Shown here piece after piece: positions 11,962-23,036 of a DNA stretch of 64,000 nucleotides. A program made the translations under genes and the position numbers. The stretch lies in contig JAKTNV010000009.1 in assembly GCA_022747635.1 (NCBI GenBank), forward strand, positions 5,531,204 through 5,595,203, read 5' to 3'. The notes under the pieces are model-generated. The model saw nothing but the letters and a program-made list of their open reading frames with translations. It did not search any database and was not told the DNA's origin. The stretch's first letter is position 1. Each line of letters opens with the position of its first letter. Source of the DNA: Hetaerina americana (Eukaryota; Arthropoda; Insecta; Odonata; Calopterygidae).

Positions 11962-12059
11962 CGATGTGCAAATCTGTGCTAAATGAATTTATGTCTGTCT
12001 ATATGTATTTATGTGTACATATGAATGTAACTATAAGTTTATAATGCCTAATATAATAT

Positions 12060-12205
12060 GTATACGACGATGGGTTAAACGAAAGAAGGGACCATTTGGT
12101 CTCAATTTCGCCCAAATAAAGACCTCTATCTATCTATTACGGGTGGTCACATAACAACCCCCGCCACACGCCCTTACGGCGGCTTGCAAGGTACTATGTA
12201 GATGG
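12060..12205 (+). repeat. LINE tails (two types) back to back
   Basis: The segment ending TCTATCTATCTATTA (about 12060-12138) looks like a generic LINE 3' end with an AATAAAG signal and a tetranucleotide tail. Immediately after it comes a short type-A CR1-like tail with the shared hairpin at 12158-12191. Confidence 0.6.
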
Positions 12206-12910
12206 ATCACCCATTCCATATACCCTGAGCATCCCCTACCGACATCTCATTTCCATTTCCTTCGATGACGTCACATACCCCATCCTTCCCCCCTCCTGCT
12301 CCCAAGAAAGAGGCGAGCGGGGAAGCGGTTGGTCGGCGGTGGCGGCTGCCGCTTCCGGGATAAATCATCCGGGCGCCGTCGCATGCCCTGCCTCCATCGC
12401 CCAGGTTCCCCGAAAGGCATGCTGGGAGCCCTGGGCGCGAGATAAATGAGGAGGGGGTGGCGAAGGGAGGGAGAAGTGCGAGGCGGTCGAGCGAGGAGAC
12501 GAGAAAAAGTTGGGACGCCTGATTGATTATTGTCGCTATTAATGAGCGGTCAGATCGAGACTCCCACAATTCCCTGCCCCCATCCCCCCGTCCTTCACGG
12601 AAGCCCCCTCCCCCCCGAGACGACACGGGGGGGAGGGGGGGTTCCGGGCCTCCGGGGACGACCAAATCCCTCGCGATGTTTTTTAGCCACCCGGAACTGT
12701 TCCGGTCAAATGGTTCGCTCCCTAGACTGCGCCAATCGCTGCGATTCGGGTCGGCTCATTGGCGACCGAGGGATGGACCCCTCCTTTCCCCCACACCTAC
12801 GTCCCGCCCCGACACCCTTTCCCTGGAATATTATCCTCGAGTGAGTGGTGGTGCACGGCGAATCTTTCTTTCCCATCCCTCGGCTCACAGGTGCCCTCGA
12901 AAGCCTTAAT
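12206..12910. other. GC-rich, CpG-containing island
   Basis: Strongly GC-rich, with overlapping open frames on both strands (for example 12207-12665 minus and 12523-12909 plus), as happens when stop codons are rare. No splice-bounded exon or domain was recognised. It is the least repeat-like stretch in the window. It contains GATTGATTATTGTCGC (12519-12534), which could hold homeodomain-type sites, so a host regulatory island is possible but unproven. Confidence 0.4.
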
Positions 12911-13059
12911 TTTTCATGATGCCAATTTCAAGATTATTGATTTTCGCAGTCGCCCATTAAACGTAGTAATCCCCGTCTTCACGAGTCGAGCCGTCTCCCA
13001 ACAGGAATTGTCTTGAACGCAACTTGGTCCTGAACCTCTAATTTCAATTGTCGTGGTGT

Positions 13060-13370
13060 AAATTGTGCCTTTCTTTAAATTTCAACGAGATCTCTCATCC
13101 TCATTCGTCTAGTTCCTTCAATATTTCCCTAGTTAGGAATTTTAGCGTAATATATTCGTTAAACAAGATGTCTTTTTCTCTTTTTCTCAAGATCTCTTCC
13201 TCCCAGTATATTTCTTCTTCCTCTATAACCATTGGATCATCAGTCTTTATCACCTTAAGCATTCTTCTCCACAAAAATTTCAAAATTGTTCAAGTACTTT
13301 TTGTCTTGCTTTTTTACCCTCCCATGTTTTGCTCTTGTAAGACTCCACACTGTAAAGTAAACGAAGCCTA
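13060..13370 (-). mobile_element. RTE-like LINE C-terminal fragment
   Basis: The minus strand reads LYSVESYKSKTWEGKKA, then a stop, then KFLWRRMLKVIKTDD and ILRKREKDI. It resembles the RTE ORF end, where 'ALYGSEAWT...RRLESFEMW.WRRML' is followed by a charged linker. It is old and broken. Confidence 0.5.
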
Positions 13371-13674
13371 TTTTAATGCACTTTGGAATATCTTTTGCAG
13401 TGGAGGCAATATTCCACTCCTTAATTCAGATCCGAGTGAATTACTTTTGCATATTTCTACCCTTCTTTCCCTGGTATTATTGCAGTCCTATCTGGTTTTA
13501 TGACCTGCTAAACCGATGAAAGTTTAGTAACGTAATATTCTTAATGTTTTCGAAATCACTCCTAAGTTTGAACATGCAAACCTCTGAAAAATCCGGCCGC
13601 ATCCCAAATTACTAATTACTGATATATGGTCAGCATAAAAGCGGTTTAGTTAAGATATAATGTTGTATAATGTT

Positions 13675-13738
13675 AAATATATATATTTATATATATACAT
13701 ATATAATTATGTATATATATATGTTTGTGTGTGTGTGT
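13675..13738. repeat. TA/TG microsatellite
   Basis: Imperfect TATA repeats end in (TG)n directly upstream of the SINE. Confidence 0.85.
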
Positions 13739-14012
13739 GTCGGTCGTGGTAGTCCAGTGGGTAGAGCGTTGGACTGCTGACCGGAAGGTCCCGGGTTCGA
13801 TTCCCGGGCAAGGCATTCTAGGCACCTACAGATCCACCCAAGCTATGTGATTTTTCGTGTACCAGGTCTTCCTGGGAAACCATACACGGCACAGGGGAAG
13901 GAACTGGCCCCCCTACCCTGATGTGTGAATTTCACACGCCGTATAGGGCTTATTACTGGGTGAACTCTACCATCAACTACCAAACCGACCTTCGGGTTAA
14001 AACCTGTGTTTA
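13739..14012 (+). mobile_element. tRNA-derived SINE
   Basis: The head has clear RNA polymerase III internal promoter boxes: A box TGGTAGTCCAGTGG (13747-13760) and B box GGTTCGATTCC (13794-13804) inside a paired CCGGG/CCCGG arm. The anticodon-like loop CTGCTGA sits in a poorly paired stem, and the acceptor ends do not pair, so it is not a functional tRNA. A roughly 200-base unrelated body follows, ending in a long TA repeat as tail. No second copy was seen in the window. Confidence 0.75.
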
Positions 14013-14017
14013 TATAT

Positions 14018-14109
<92 letters not shown>

Positions 14110-14140
14110 GTATATATATATTTATGTATATATATATATT

Positions 14141-14187
<47 letters not shown>

Positions 14188-14245
14188 ATATATATATATA
14201 TAATTATATAGTATTATATTTATAGATATATATATACACATTCAA
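14013..14245. repeat. long TA microsatellite
   Basis: Around 230 bases of TATA with scattered TTTATG interruptions, probably expanded from the SINE tail. Confidence 0.9.
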
Positions 14246-14330
14246 TATATATATACATTCAAAAGATTAAGGCGCGATGCAGTGGAAATTCGTCGTTATA
14301 ATAAAAAAATTTGCACTTTTCCAAAGGCTT

Positions 14331-14500
14331 ATTGACAACGTACAACGCGCTCCGGTCCACAGAACCATCTTTGCTCGTGTGCCATGATATGAACCATCAT
14401 AGCTTGTGTACCTGAAGATGGTTCTGTGAAGCGAAACATTGTACAAAGCGTTGTACATTACCAATAAATCTTTTGAAATATGCACAATTATTTTTCTCAT
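14331..14500 (+). repeat. Penelope-type hairpin repeat
   Basis: A perfect 14-base inverted repeat (14358-14371 with 14415-14428) encloses a 43-base spacer. CTGAAGA (14412-14418) is followed by a short stem and GAAAC (14433-14437), then TTGTACAAAGCGTTGTACA. The layout resembles a hammerhead core with an additional T after CTGANGA. The following TTTTGAAATATGCA block matches the repeats at 1.2 and 44.8 kb. Confidence 0.55.
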
Positions 14501-15070
14501 AATATTTATGTGTAATTATAGATAGTCAATAAAATTCTAAAAACTTCTTTGGTTAACGGTCTTAATGAAATTGGTATTAGTTCGAATGCCACATTTCAAT
14601 TCAATAGAGGAAACTTAGTTCGGTATGAGAACCGAAGTTAGCCTGAGATTATGAAATGGCATGTGTTAGAGCAGAGGTTACATTTGTAGGGAATGAAACA
14701 GGTTTATGACTGCGGTTTCTCATCTTCAGATAGTAAAACTAAAGAATAATGAAACTATGTGAAACATATCCAAGCTTCACTTAGCATCAAATGAGTGCTT
14801 TGAGTCTCTTACAATATCGTATGGTGCATTGATTCGTAATACTCCTTCGTCAACGCAGTACAGCGTCAGTCTCGTGGTTAAAAATTACACTGAAATTACT
14901 TGGTAGGATGAAGGTAGTAAATTCCCACCAGTAACCAAACCAGTCTGGAAATGTGGTGGGGGGTGTATTATTTCAACGCAGCTAATTGCCAGTTTGCTCC
15001 GAGTAGTCTGAGAGGAAAGAGGTGCCTCCGCGTGAAGTGTGTTTTTCGACTTAGTAACAAGACGCGATGG
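14501..15070. other. unassigned AT-rich spacer
   Basis: No recognisable gene, terminal repeat or RNA. Confidence 0.45.
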
Positions 15071-15074
15071 AGCG

Positions 15075-15420
15075 TTGCGTTGGAGATGGGCATGACAATG
15101 CCCCCAGCCACACGTCCTTCATCGTGACCAACTTCCTGGCCCAGAGCACGAGGTGGTCCCCCAGCCCCTTTACAGTCCCGACTTGTCTCCGTGGGACTTA
15201 TTTTTGTTTCCCCATCTGAAGAGAGAGCTGAAAGGAAAGCATTGGGAGACCGTGGAAAACATCAAAGAGGATTAAACAACTTTCCTGAGAGATATTCCCG
15301 TCGAGGAGTTTCCGGATGCCTTCCAGGCGTGGTAGACACGTCTCCGCAAGTTTATTGATGCAAGGGGGAGAGTATTTTGAAGAATTTCAAGCATTTTCAT
15401 TAGTGCGATCAATAAATCTA
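15075..15420 (+). mobile_element. mariner transposase C-terminal fragment
   Basis: Plus-strand frames read HDNAPSHTSFIVTNFLAQ, then SPDLSPWDLFLFPHLKRELKGKHWE and DIPVEEFPDAFQAW. This is the second catalytic Asp block, the 'YSPDLAP.D' block and the C-terminal tail of a DD34D mariner. One frameshift and two stops interrupt it. No TIRs were found. Confidence 0.75.
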
Positions 15421-15424
15421 TTAT

Positions 15425-16235
15425 TCCTAGAGAATGTGCATTTCTTTTACAGTGGACCCTGAATGTGGAATAAGTATTGCCAATGATTTCACGTGGTATT
15501 TGCATGAGATCCTGTTTAGTGTTATCCCATTGTAATAAAATGCAACAAGTAGTTTTGTTCCCAAAAGAAAACAACTTTTAACGTACTCATTAACTAAAAT
15601 ACACAGACGAGTTGGTTCTTGTGTCGCAATTACGACAGGGGTGCCAATTACTAGAATGGAATTAGAATGAATGGAAGGTGAACCACGTGAAGGAAAATGA
15701 GTGAAGAGCCTTGGCATACGGGGGGAGAGAGGGAGTTTAGGGGAGGAACAAAGGATTTATTTTCAGTAATGATGAATGCCCGCCTCTGCAAAACAAATAT
15801 AAAAGCGCCGATTCAGTCACCTTTTAAGGAAGTTCTGAGGATGTAGAAGGAAACGAAAGAATTATTTTATAAAATAATTAATGCGCAGCAGAAAAGTCCA
15901 AAAAAAAGTGCAATTAAAACATGATAAATTGTCAATGGTTATTTGTGATGATATTGGTTCAATAATTACTAATAATATCAACAAATCAAAGACCATTGAA
16001 TATAAATGACAACTGCGAATGCATTATAACGCTTTTTTATTTTCATTATTATTACAATTGTAATATAATTTTCATTTTATATGATATACAAAGAATTATA
16101 GTCGATCTATGCAACATATAATTGCAGAAATTCGTTATCATATACCATAGTGATATGATCTTAATAATATGTGAACAATACTAGTATGAATTAAAAATGC
16201 ATAAATGGAATACTCAATTCTGTTCCATTTAAGCC
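15425..16235. other. AT-rich spacer
   Basis: No domain or repeat structure was recognised. Some short frames exist, but none shows a motif. Confidence 0.45.
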
Positions 16236-16239
16236 AGTC

Positions 16240-16930
16240 AGTTCTGGCTTGATAGCAGGTGCCGCAAAAGCAAAAATTAGAGCTTAAAGTGCTTGCAATT
16301 ATAAAGCTACATACGTTGATTATTTCACGTTTTTTTCCAAGCCCTAATCAATTCTGTATTATAGCCACTATTTGTATTTTTTTATCTAGCCTCAAACATT
16401 TTCTCTAGGATTCTTTGCTGTTTATTTCTAAGTATATTAATTTTTGTATAACCAGCGGATCCCCAGACGGTAATAATATATCTTAATACACTCTCAATCA
16501 TAGCAAAATACATTACATTGATGATATTCAAACTTACAAAACTGCTAATGCAGTGAACTTGACGTATGATGTAATTTAATTCGTTACTTATTTTTAAAAT
16601 ATATTGACCAAAGTTATTTTTTATATATTTTTCGATAAATGGTTACCCCAAGTAATTATATTTATTTACTTACTCCAGCATTGGGCAATTACAGTTGTTG
16701 GTGGGGTTATGTAGGCAATAATGTGAATGAATCTGTAATTTAATATCTACGCATGATGCCCGAGGCTTTTTGTTTCACAAAATTGACTTGGGATTTTTTC
16801 TCATCGATAACTACATTATTATCATGCACCCATTCACTGATATAATTTGAATCAATTTTTATGCTCTGAATAGTCGCCTAGTCTAACAGAAAAATATCCA
16901 TTATCTGTTGGTATCCGAGAGAATGCCAGT
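16240..16930 (-). mobile_element. unclassified LINE RT C-terminal fragment
   Basis: In several frames the minus strand gives NNVVIDEKKSQVNFVKQK, then ELNYIIRQVHCISSF, MYFAMIESVLRYIITVWGSAG and LRNKQQRILEKMF. This follows the order of the post-catalytic region of many arthropod LINEs ('YFALFQSILSYGIIVWG...LLQKRALR'). It is heavily mutated and AT-rich, and its clade is uncertain. Confidence 0.5.
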
Positions 16931-18290
16931 AGCGAAACTTTTTTGGACGCGTGATCGCCAAAGTAATTGGATCGCCTTCTAGCTCAAGTAGCAATGCTAA
17001 AATTAGATTAAAATTACGATTAGGAACAACATAAAAATTTTCTCATATTATATACCAGATGGAATCAATTTTATTTTCACAAACTGATACTAAATTATTC
17101 CGAATAGCTATTGGTGGAATTTGTAGGATCCAGAACGATTATACATCTAGCAGTAAAATATGAAGAGGAAAAAGGATCAATTATATCGAACCACGATAGC
17201 TTTGGCACTATTAGTGTTTGACTTTCCCACGATTTTCGAGAAGCTCTCATTGCCACCACTTGCTTTTTCGACTGCAATGGTTCCCTTCTGCATGCAAAAC
17301 ATTTGTCCAAAATCTATATTTACCTGATGCATGACTTCAACTAAATAATTATTCAATGATAGTCATCGACAAATGGCCAACAATCCAATCTACTCTCGGA
17401 TATTAAGAATAAGACGATCATTTTGCCGCTGAGCGTGAAACTTAAAAATTAATTTAAATGCATGAAACAATTTCATATAATATAAAATGAAAGTTAATTA
17501 CTAGAATGATATTAATTCACACGGAGACAGAACGTCCTAGTGATGTCTTTCTTTCAATGACTACACAAATCCATTGCTAAAAACTTTCGGAAGATGGCGC
17601 TTCTTCGTATGCGTTCTAAAATCCCGGAGGAGGATAATTGGACGCGCTGAGACGAAATAATCGTCCCAGTAGTTGTCATGAGCGGCAATGAGAAGTCAGT
17701 GGCTTATTTTCAGACCGTTGCCAATTTTTTCCTTCACTTCCAGCGTGACTTTGGCCTGCGGCAAAAGCACAAAAAACATTAAGGGCGGTTGAAATCAATG
17801 AAGTGTTGACGAGTGGATAGAGTGAGTACCCATATCTGTCCGGAGGCCGGTCACGTAAAATCCCGCACAGTCACGATGCTTGACTTAAAGGATTACCGGC
17901 GATCGAGCGGCAGGAAGGAATTGACGCGTCAAGGAGGAGGGCGTGGGAGGGGAGAGACTGCGACGTGACAGCGGCGGAAGGGAATGCTTCAGACCAGCGC
18001 ACCATTAAAGGCGAAGCCAAAGAAAGACCTTCTGAAGGCGCCTCTGAAGGTTCAACCTGTGCGGGCGGCTTACCAGGGCCAACATTCCATGGAGGTATAT
18101 TGATACACACCATATATTATATTATATACACTACCAAAATCCCTGCTTTCACATTTCCAAAACCGTATTGCATATTTACACACTTCGTATGCCCGCCCAT
18201 TTGTTAGCGCATGAATACCTTATTGTTACGAGATATTTCATCAAGATTTATGAATAAGAATAGCTGTAAATTATTTTTTATTTATCTATT
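16931..18290. other. unassigned spacer
   Basis: AT-rich to about 17570, then mixed composition. Overlapping frames at 17871-18113 (minus) and 17965-18207 (plus) lack recognisable motifs. Nothing else supported. Confidence 0.4.
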
Positions 18291-18294
18291 TATG

Positions 18295-18865
18295 TACTCA
18301 GCAAGCCACCGCTAGGGTGTGCGGCAGGGGTTTGATACACACCAGACTAATATTTACCCAAACATGACTCTACCGTGGTCGGACAATGTTATTCTGACCC
18401 TTATTGTTCGTAAAAAAAAGCCCATCTGTTCTACACTTCATCTCTCTAATTTAATTGACTTGACCTCTCGTGCCGTAGTGCGATGGGGGGAAATAATACA
18501 TTTTCAACTAAACAATGCTAAAGAGACGTCCAATTTACGCAAGAGCTTCAATCTGTGGTTTACCCTTCCCTCCATTAAATGATTCCCAGCTTAACTGATC
18601 TAATATTTTGGATACGCTACTAAGTTTATCATAACAACGTTTTACAAATCTAGCTCTTCTACGCTACACGTGATCCGATTCGGCAATCAATCCAACTTCG
18701 TGAGGATCCCATTTATACTCGTACTAGCAGCATATTCCAAATGAGGCCCAACCAACGACAGATAGCATTTCCCTTTGACCTTTTCATCACATTTACCCAG
18801 TACTCTTCTAATGAATCCCAATTTAATTGCTAGCTTTTTGTCAAAAGGGGCGTTCCGTGCGCGAC
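18295..18865 (-). mobile_element. CR1-like LINE 3' fragment, family D
   Basis: The minus strand reads AIKLGFIRRVLGKCDEKVKG, GPHLEYAAS, then RRARFVKRCYDKLSSVSKIL, ending with a shared-type hairpin (18301-18330). It is a 5'-truncated, frameshifted copy of the family also seen at 1.7, 40.1 and 45.6 kb. Confidence 0.7.
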
Positions 18866-19047
18866 ACAAAGGTTGTCAGAGAAAGTCAGAATAACTACGC
18901 CGTCTTACCAAAATAATCGTGTATTATACATCATCACTCACATTACACCATTGACATAAGTATAAGCATTGAGTATTGTGGATGGCTAGACCCTTGGAAG
19001 CCTAACCCGAGAACGGACAAAATTAGCATGGCGGAACATTACCTGGG

Positions 19048-19255
19048 AGGGGATAAAGGCAGGATGGACGCGGTCACGAGACTCGTAACCCAAGCAGGGC
19101 CTTTGTCCAAAGGTAAGGTCCGACGAGGAGTGCGGGACCGGGGAACGCCGTCACAGACACTGTAGCACGGGCAAGGCCCTCGTCCGTCGGAAAGGATGGG
19201 ATAAAGGCAGGATGGACGCGGTCAAGAAACTCATAACCTAGGCAGGGCCCAGAAG
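19048..19255. repeat. two-copy direct repeat, period about 148
   Basis: A block starting GGGATAAAGGCAGGATGGAC (19050) recurs at 19198 with few changes over about 55 bases (GCGGTCAMGARACTCRTAACC). The intervening sequence also has GGCAAGGCCC/GGGCCTT echoes. No coding family was recognised. Confidence 0.6.
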
Positions 19256-19545
19256 GCGTCCGAGGCGTGAAAAACGCGCTGGCAGCGGTGTGTGGACGCA
19301 AAAGGGGGGCTACCTCCAAGACTTCAGAGTGAATGCATCAAGTACAGCGAAACGTTTTTTTTATCCACTCAAATCTTACTACTTTCGGGACAGACCTAGT
19401 TTGTCCTCGTCAATCCAAGGAAGCCTTGTTTTACTTTTTTGGCGACCATGCGAGAAAGAGGAAAGTTCACATCTTCCTGAATAATGGAAAAGAAAATACT
19501 TTGTTCTTCCACGTATATTTGATTACTCGCGGCCTTGGTTTCAAC
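19256..19545. other. spacer flanking the CR1 element
   Basis: No recognisable feature. The CTTGCA ending at 19550 forms the 3' flank of the LINE and includes the candidate target duplication TTGCA. Confidence 0.4.
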
Positions 19546-19550
19546 TTGCA

Positions 19551-20064
19551 TCTACATCTACATCTACATAATACCCCGCAAGCCGCCGCAAGGGCGTGTG
19601 GCGGGGGGTGTTAGGTCACCAACCGTAAAAAAGAAAAATACCACATGCAAAAAAAAAAACACGGAAAATTACACCCACAGCAGCGCACACACTCATGCAA
19701 AAATCCCTTCATCCAATACTCATGCAAACACATATACCGCAAAACAACTAAAAAACTGCACCCCATGATGCAGCACGAAAGACATCCTACAACACGGAAG
19801 CCAGGACACAACAAGCAAGAAATTGAAACATCACTACCACATGAAAATGCACCACGAAACACTCGACCCCCAAAGAGTCTCTAAATGGCAGGGAATGCGA
19901 CCCAACGTTGCAGGTAGCAGGAATTTGCCCCCGCGGAGAGGGACGAGGGATTGAAAGGGAAACTTAAAAACAGATGAACAGAACATGAATGAGGTCATTC
20001 GGAAAGAATGGGTTATTATAGCAAAACACATAAGGTTAGTGGAAGAGCATGCATTTAAATACAA
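19551..20064 (-). other. 3' UTR, hairpin and tail of family A LINE
   Basis: Frames in this segment (for example 19834-20064) are not coding; they appear identically in the nested copy as UTR. The last 60 bases hold the hairpin CCCCGC...GCGGGG with inner stem CGCC/GGCG and a TGTAGA tail, which is expected to direct reverse-transcriptase priming. Confidence 0.65.
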
Positions 20065-22929
20065 CTAATTATTTTTTAGACGCTGAGGGTGGCAAGTGGA
20101 ATTTTTTCTATCTATAACCCTGCAGTTGCTATCCCGTATTGTCCGTGGGAAGAAGGAGTCCTTGAGTCGGCTAGTTCTGGCATCTATTTCCCGAATTTTA
20201 TATGCATGATCCAAGCGACCAATGTATGTAGGAGTACGAATAATTTGCGAGACCTCGGTGCTGAAACATGCGGATCTAAATTTATTTAATAATTTCAATC
20301 TTGCATTGAATCGTCTCTCAGCCAATGATTCCCACCCCAAATCCATGAGCATTTCGGTGACGCTTTGCGTTTTATCGTAGGAATTTTTTACAAAACGGGC
20401 TGCCCGGCGTTGAACCTTCTCAATTTCCCGAATGAGACCTTTTTCACTCGGATCCCACACGCTGCATGCGTATTCTAAATGAGGCCTTACAAGAGCGTGG
20501 TAACAACGTTCCTTGACCTTCGAGTCACTTTTTCCGACAACGCGTCGAATGAATCCCAATTTTTTATATGCTTGACCGCAGACTTTACGTATGTGAGACC
20601 CCCAAGTTAAGTCTTTTGTGAATGTGACACCTAGGTATTTTACCGTATCAACTACTGCTAGGTCACCTCCAGCTAATTTGTAAGCAAATCCCGTTGATCT
20701 TTTAAAGAAATTTACCACTGAACATTTATTATAATTTAGAGTCAATCCCCAGTTAGAACACCATTTAGTAATGCAATCTAAATCCTGCTCTCGAATAAAA
20801 CGATCCTCATCCCCAGATATCTCCCGATAGATCACCGTGTCATCCGCGAACATCCTAATTTTACTTTTCACTTCGCGGTTCAAATCGTTAACAAAAATCA
20901 AGAAAAGCAACGGCCCGATCACACTTCCCTGAGGTACCCCCGACGTGACTCGAACGCTGTCGGAACTAGCGCCATCAAGGACTACCCTCTGTTCCCGCTC
21001 CGAAAGAAAATCTTTAACCCAACTTATGGCGCCCTTGTTTATGCCCGCGACCTTTAATTTATGAATGAGTTTACCATGTGGGACCTTATCAAATGCCTTT
21101 TGAAAATCTAAGAAGATGGCATCCACTTGCCTACCTCTCTCACCAGATAAAACTAAATCATGTGTAAATAATCCTAATTGGGTTTCGCAGGAGCGGGTTT
21201 TCCTGAAACCGTGTTGATTGTCACTTAAAAAGTTAATATTGTCAAGGTGTCTCATTGTTGAACTGACAATTATGTGCTCTATGATTTTGCAACAGATAGA
21301 AGTGAGAGATATAGGTCTGTAATTACTGGGATCCTCCCTGTCACCACCTTTAAAAATAGGCGTTATTTGCGCGGTTTTCCAAATCTTAGGTACTTTGCAC
21401 TCTGTGAGGGATTTGTTAAATATAAATTCAAGGTACGGGGCAATGTTTGGAGCTAAATGTTTTATCACCCTAGCTGGTATATTTTCGGGACCCGGGGATT
21501 TGTTGGGTTTAATCTCGTTAAGCAATTTTAGAATTCCTTGTTGGTCCACTGTTATTTTTTCCATGGGTGGAGTATGTATTGTTTCTTGGAGATATGCGGT
21601 GGCAACATCATTCGAGAAAACGCTTGGGAAGAATGAATTTAAGATGTTAGCTTTACCCTCACTGTCTGTATGAATTATATTGCTACAATCCCTTAAGCAA
21701 GCCACGGTTTGTTTACTCCCATTTACTTCCCTAACATATGACCAGAAAGCTTTGGGGTCAGTGTCCAAGTGCTCGCAAAGTAATTGGCGTTTAAAGTCCA
21801 GTAAAGCGCTACGTAATTGTGTTTTGGTTTCAACTTTGGAGGATCTATATGTGTCCCATAATTGTTTATTCTCAGGGGATGATGTGTTCACGCCTGCCCT
21901 CTTTACCCTAGAGTGTAGCATTCTCTGCTTTCGGAGGGCTTTTCTAACGTCTTTATTGTACCACCTGGGGTCGCGATTTGCTTTAACGTATTTTATAGGT
22001 ATGAAATCTACGATTCCTTTTTGCATGATATTGACAAATTCTGTCCAGGTTTCTTCCACGTTGACATGACTTAAGCGGGTTTTGAACTCGGGTAGTGAAG
22101 AGTTTAGTTGATTGGCAAAGGATTCAAAGTCTGCTTTATGGTAATTATAAATTTTTCTTTTTGGTTTAATGATCTTTTTTATTTCTATGTCCAAGTGGAC
22201 ATTAGTTGCTTTATGGTCACTCAACCCCTCATCAGTTGATACACTAATAATACGTTCAGGCGTGTTTGTAAGAAATAGATCCAATATGTTCTTTCCACGG
22301 GTGGGCATGCGTACTGCTTGATGGAGGGAGTTTCTTTGAACCAATTTTATCATGGAATTGCAAGATTCGCGATCGCGGGTCCCAGATTTAACGATATTGT
22401 TGTCCCAATCTATACCAGGGAGATTAAAGTCGCCACCAATTATGTTTATGCTGTTATTATATTTACGTGTAAAATTGTAAATTTGATCGTTGAGGGTGTG
22501 AAGTGTTTTAAAATCTGAGTCTGGAGGTCTGTAGAAAGAGCATAAATTTATGTTGGGTTGATTGGTCCGTATTAAGGTGCACCAAACACTTTCTATGTTA
22601 TTATTCTCAAATGAAACTTGCCTGCTTTCAAAATGACTTTTAACTGCCACGAAAACCCCTCCTCCGGGTCTTGTATCTCTATCGTGTCGGTAAACTTTGA
22701 AATCTATTGGGAAAATTTCTTGGTCATTTATGTCATTGCACAGCCAACTCTCTGTGCCTAATACTATATCAGCGGAATGAGTTTGGATTATGTGTTCTAG
22801 ATCCGCTGATTTGTTCTTGAGGCTTCTGCAATTTATAACAAGTATAGTTAAATTATTTTGATGTTGAATAACGTCCTTATTTGTGCCTGACTGTAATTTA
22901 GGACGCCTTTGTGGGGAAGTGCGTGTCAC
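20065..22929 (-). CDS. LINE ORF2: endonuclease and reverse transcriptase
   Basis: The open frame is 954 codons from a GTG at 22929 and extends upstream without stop to the frameshift site. Residues about 25-240 form an APE-type endonuclease (LVINCRSLKNK, GTESWL, GGGVFVAVKSHF, GGDFNLPGIDW, LSDHKATNV). The RT domain follows (KSPGPENIPARVIK, NYRPISLTSICCKIIEHII, GFRKTRSCETQL, FLDFQKAFDKVPH, GVPQGSVIGPLLFL, FADD at about 694). It ends with the CR1-type C-terminal segment (LGFIRRVVGK, RPHLEYACSVWDP, SFFPRTIRD). There are no internal stops, so it may be functional. No ATG lies between the ORF1 stop and the endonuclease core, suggesting expression by frameshifting rather than separate initiation. 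Confidence 0.85.
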   Translation of the reverse strand: MTRTSPQRRPKLQSGTNKDVIQHQNNLTILVINCRSLKNKSADLEHIIQTHSADIVLGTESWLCNDINDQEIFPIDFKVYRHDRDTRPGGGVFVAVKSHFESRQVSFENNNIESVWCTLIRTNQPNINLCSFYRPPDSDFKTLHTLNDQIYNFTRKYNNSINIIGGDFNLPGIDWDNNIVKSGTRDRESCNSMIKLVQRNSLHQAVRMPTRGKNILDLFLTNTPERIISVSTDEGLSDHKATNVHLDIEIKKIIKPKRKIYNYHKADFESFANQLNSSLPEFKTRLSHVNVEETWTEFVNIMQKGIVDFIPIKYVKANRDPRWYNKDVRKALRKQRMLHSRVKRAGVNTSSPENKQLWDTYRSSKVETKTQLRSALLDFKRQLLCEHLDTDPKAFWSYVREVNGSKQTVACLRDCSNIIHTDSEGKANILNSFFPSVFSNDVATAYLQETIHTPPMEKITVDQQGILKLLNEIKPNKSPGPENIPARVIKHLAPNIAPYLEFIFNKSLTECKVPKIWKTAQITPIFKGGDREDPSNYRPISLTSICCKIIEHIIVSSTMRHLDNINFLSDNQHGFRKTRSCETQLGLFTHDLVLSGERGRQVDAIFLDFQKAFDKVPHGKLIHKLKVAGINKGAISWVKDFLSEREQRVVLDGASSDSVRVTSGVPQGSVIGPLLFLIFVNDLNREVKSKIRMFADDTVIYREISGDEDRFIREQDLDCITKWCSNWGLTLNYNKCSVVNFFKRSTGFAYKLAGGDLAVVDTVKYLGVTFTKDLTWGSHIRKVCGQAYKKLGFIRRVVGKSDSKVKERCYHALVRPHLEYACSVWDPSEKGLIREIEKVQRRAARFVKNSYDKTQSVTEMLMDLGWESLAERRFNARLKLLNKFRSACFSTEVSQIIRTPTYIGRLDHAYKIREIDARTSRLKDSFFPRTIRDSNCRVIDRKNSTCHPQRLKNN

Positions 22930-23036
22930 ATGTCTTTCTAAATCAATGCCAGTTTTGTCGGTGACTTTTATATTTTTATTAATAATATTATACGCGCTAT
23001 CCCCAGATGTTACTGACCCACTAAGTGACCTGCCCT

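Noticed and set aside
12207..12909. Opposed 128-152-codon frames as host exons
   Set aside because: Simultaneously open on both strands in GC-rich DNA; no conserved motif. Kept only as an unassigned island.
13739..13812. Functional tRNA gene
   Set aside because: B box and T arm are fine, but acceptor ends and the anticodon stem do not pair and a SINE body follows.
19611..19862. 83-codon Cys-rich minus frame (also plus 25343-25594)
   Set aside because: It lies in LINE 3' UTR, duplicated only because the UTR is; no evidence of translation.
20089..22518. Several 60-129-codon plus frames opposite the LINE ORF2
   Set aside because: Antisense shadows of ORF2; the same shadows appear on the other strand of the nested copy.
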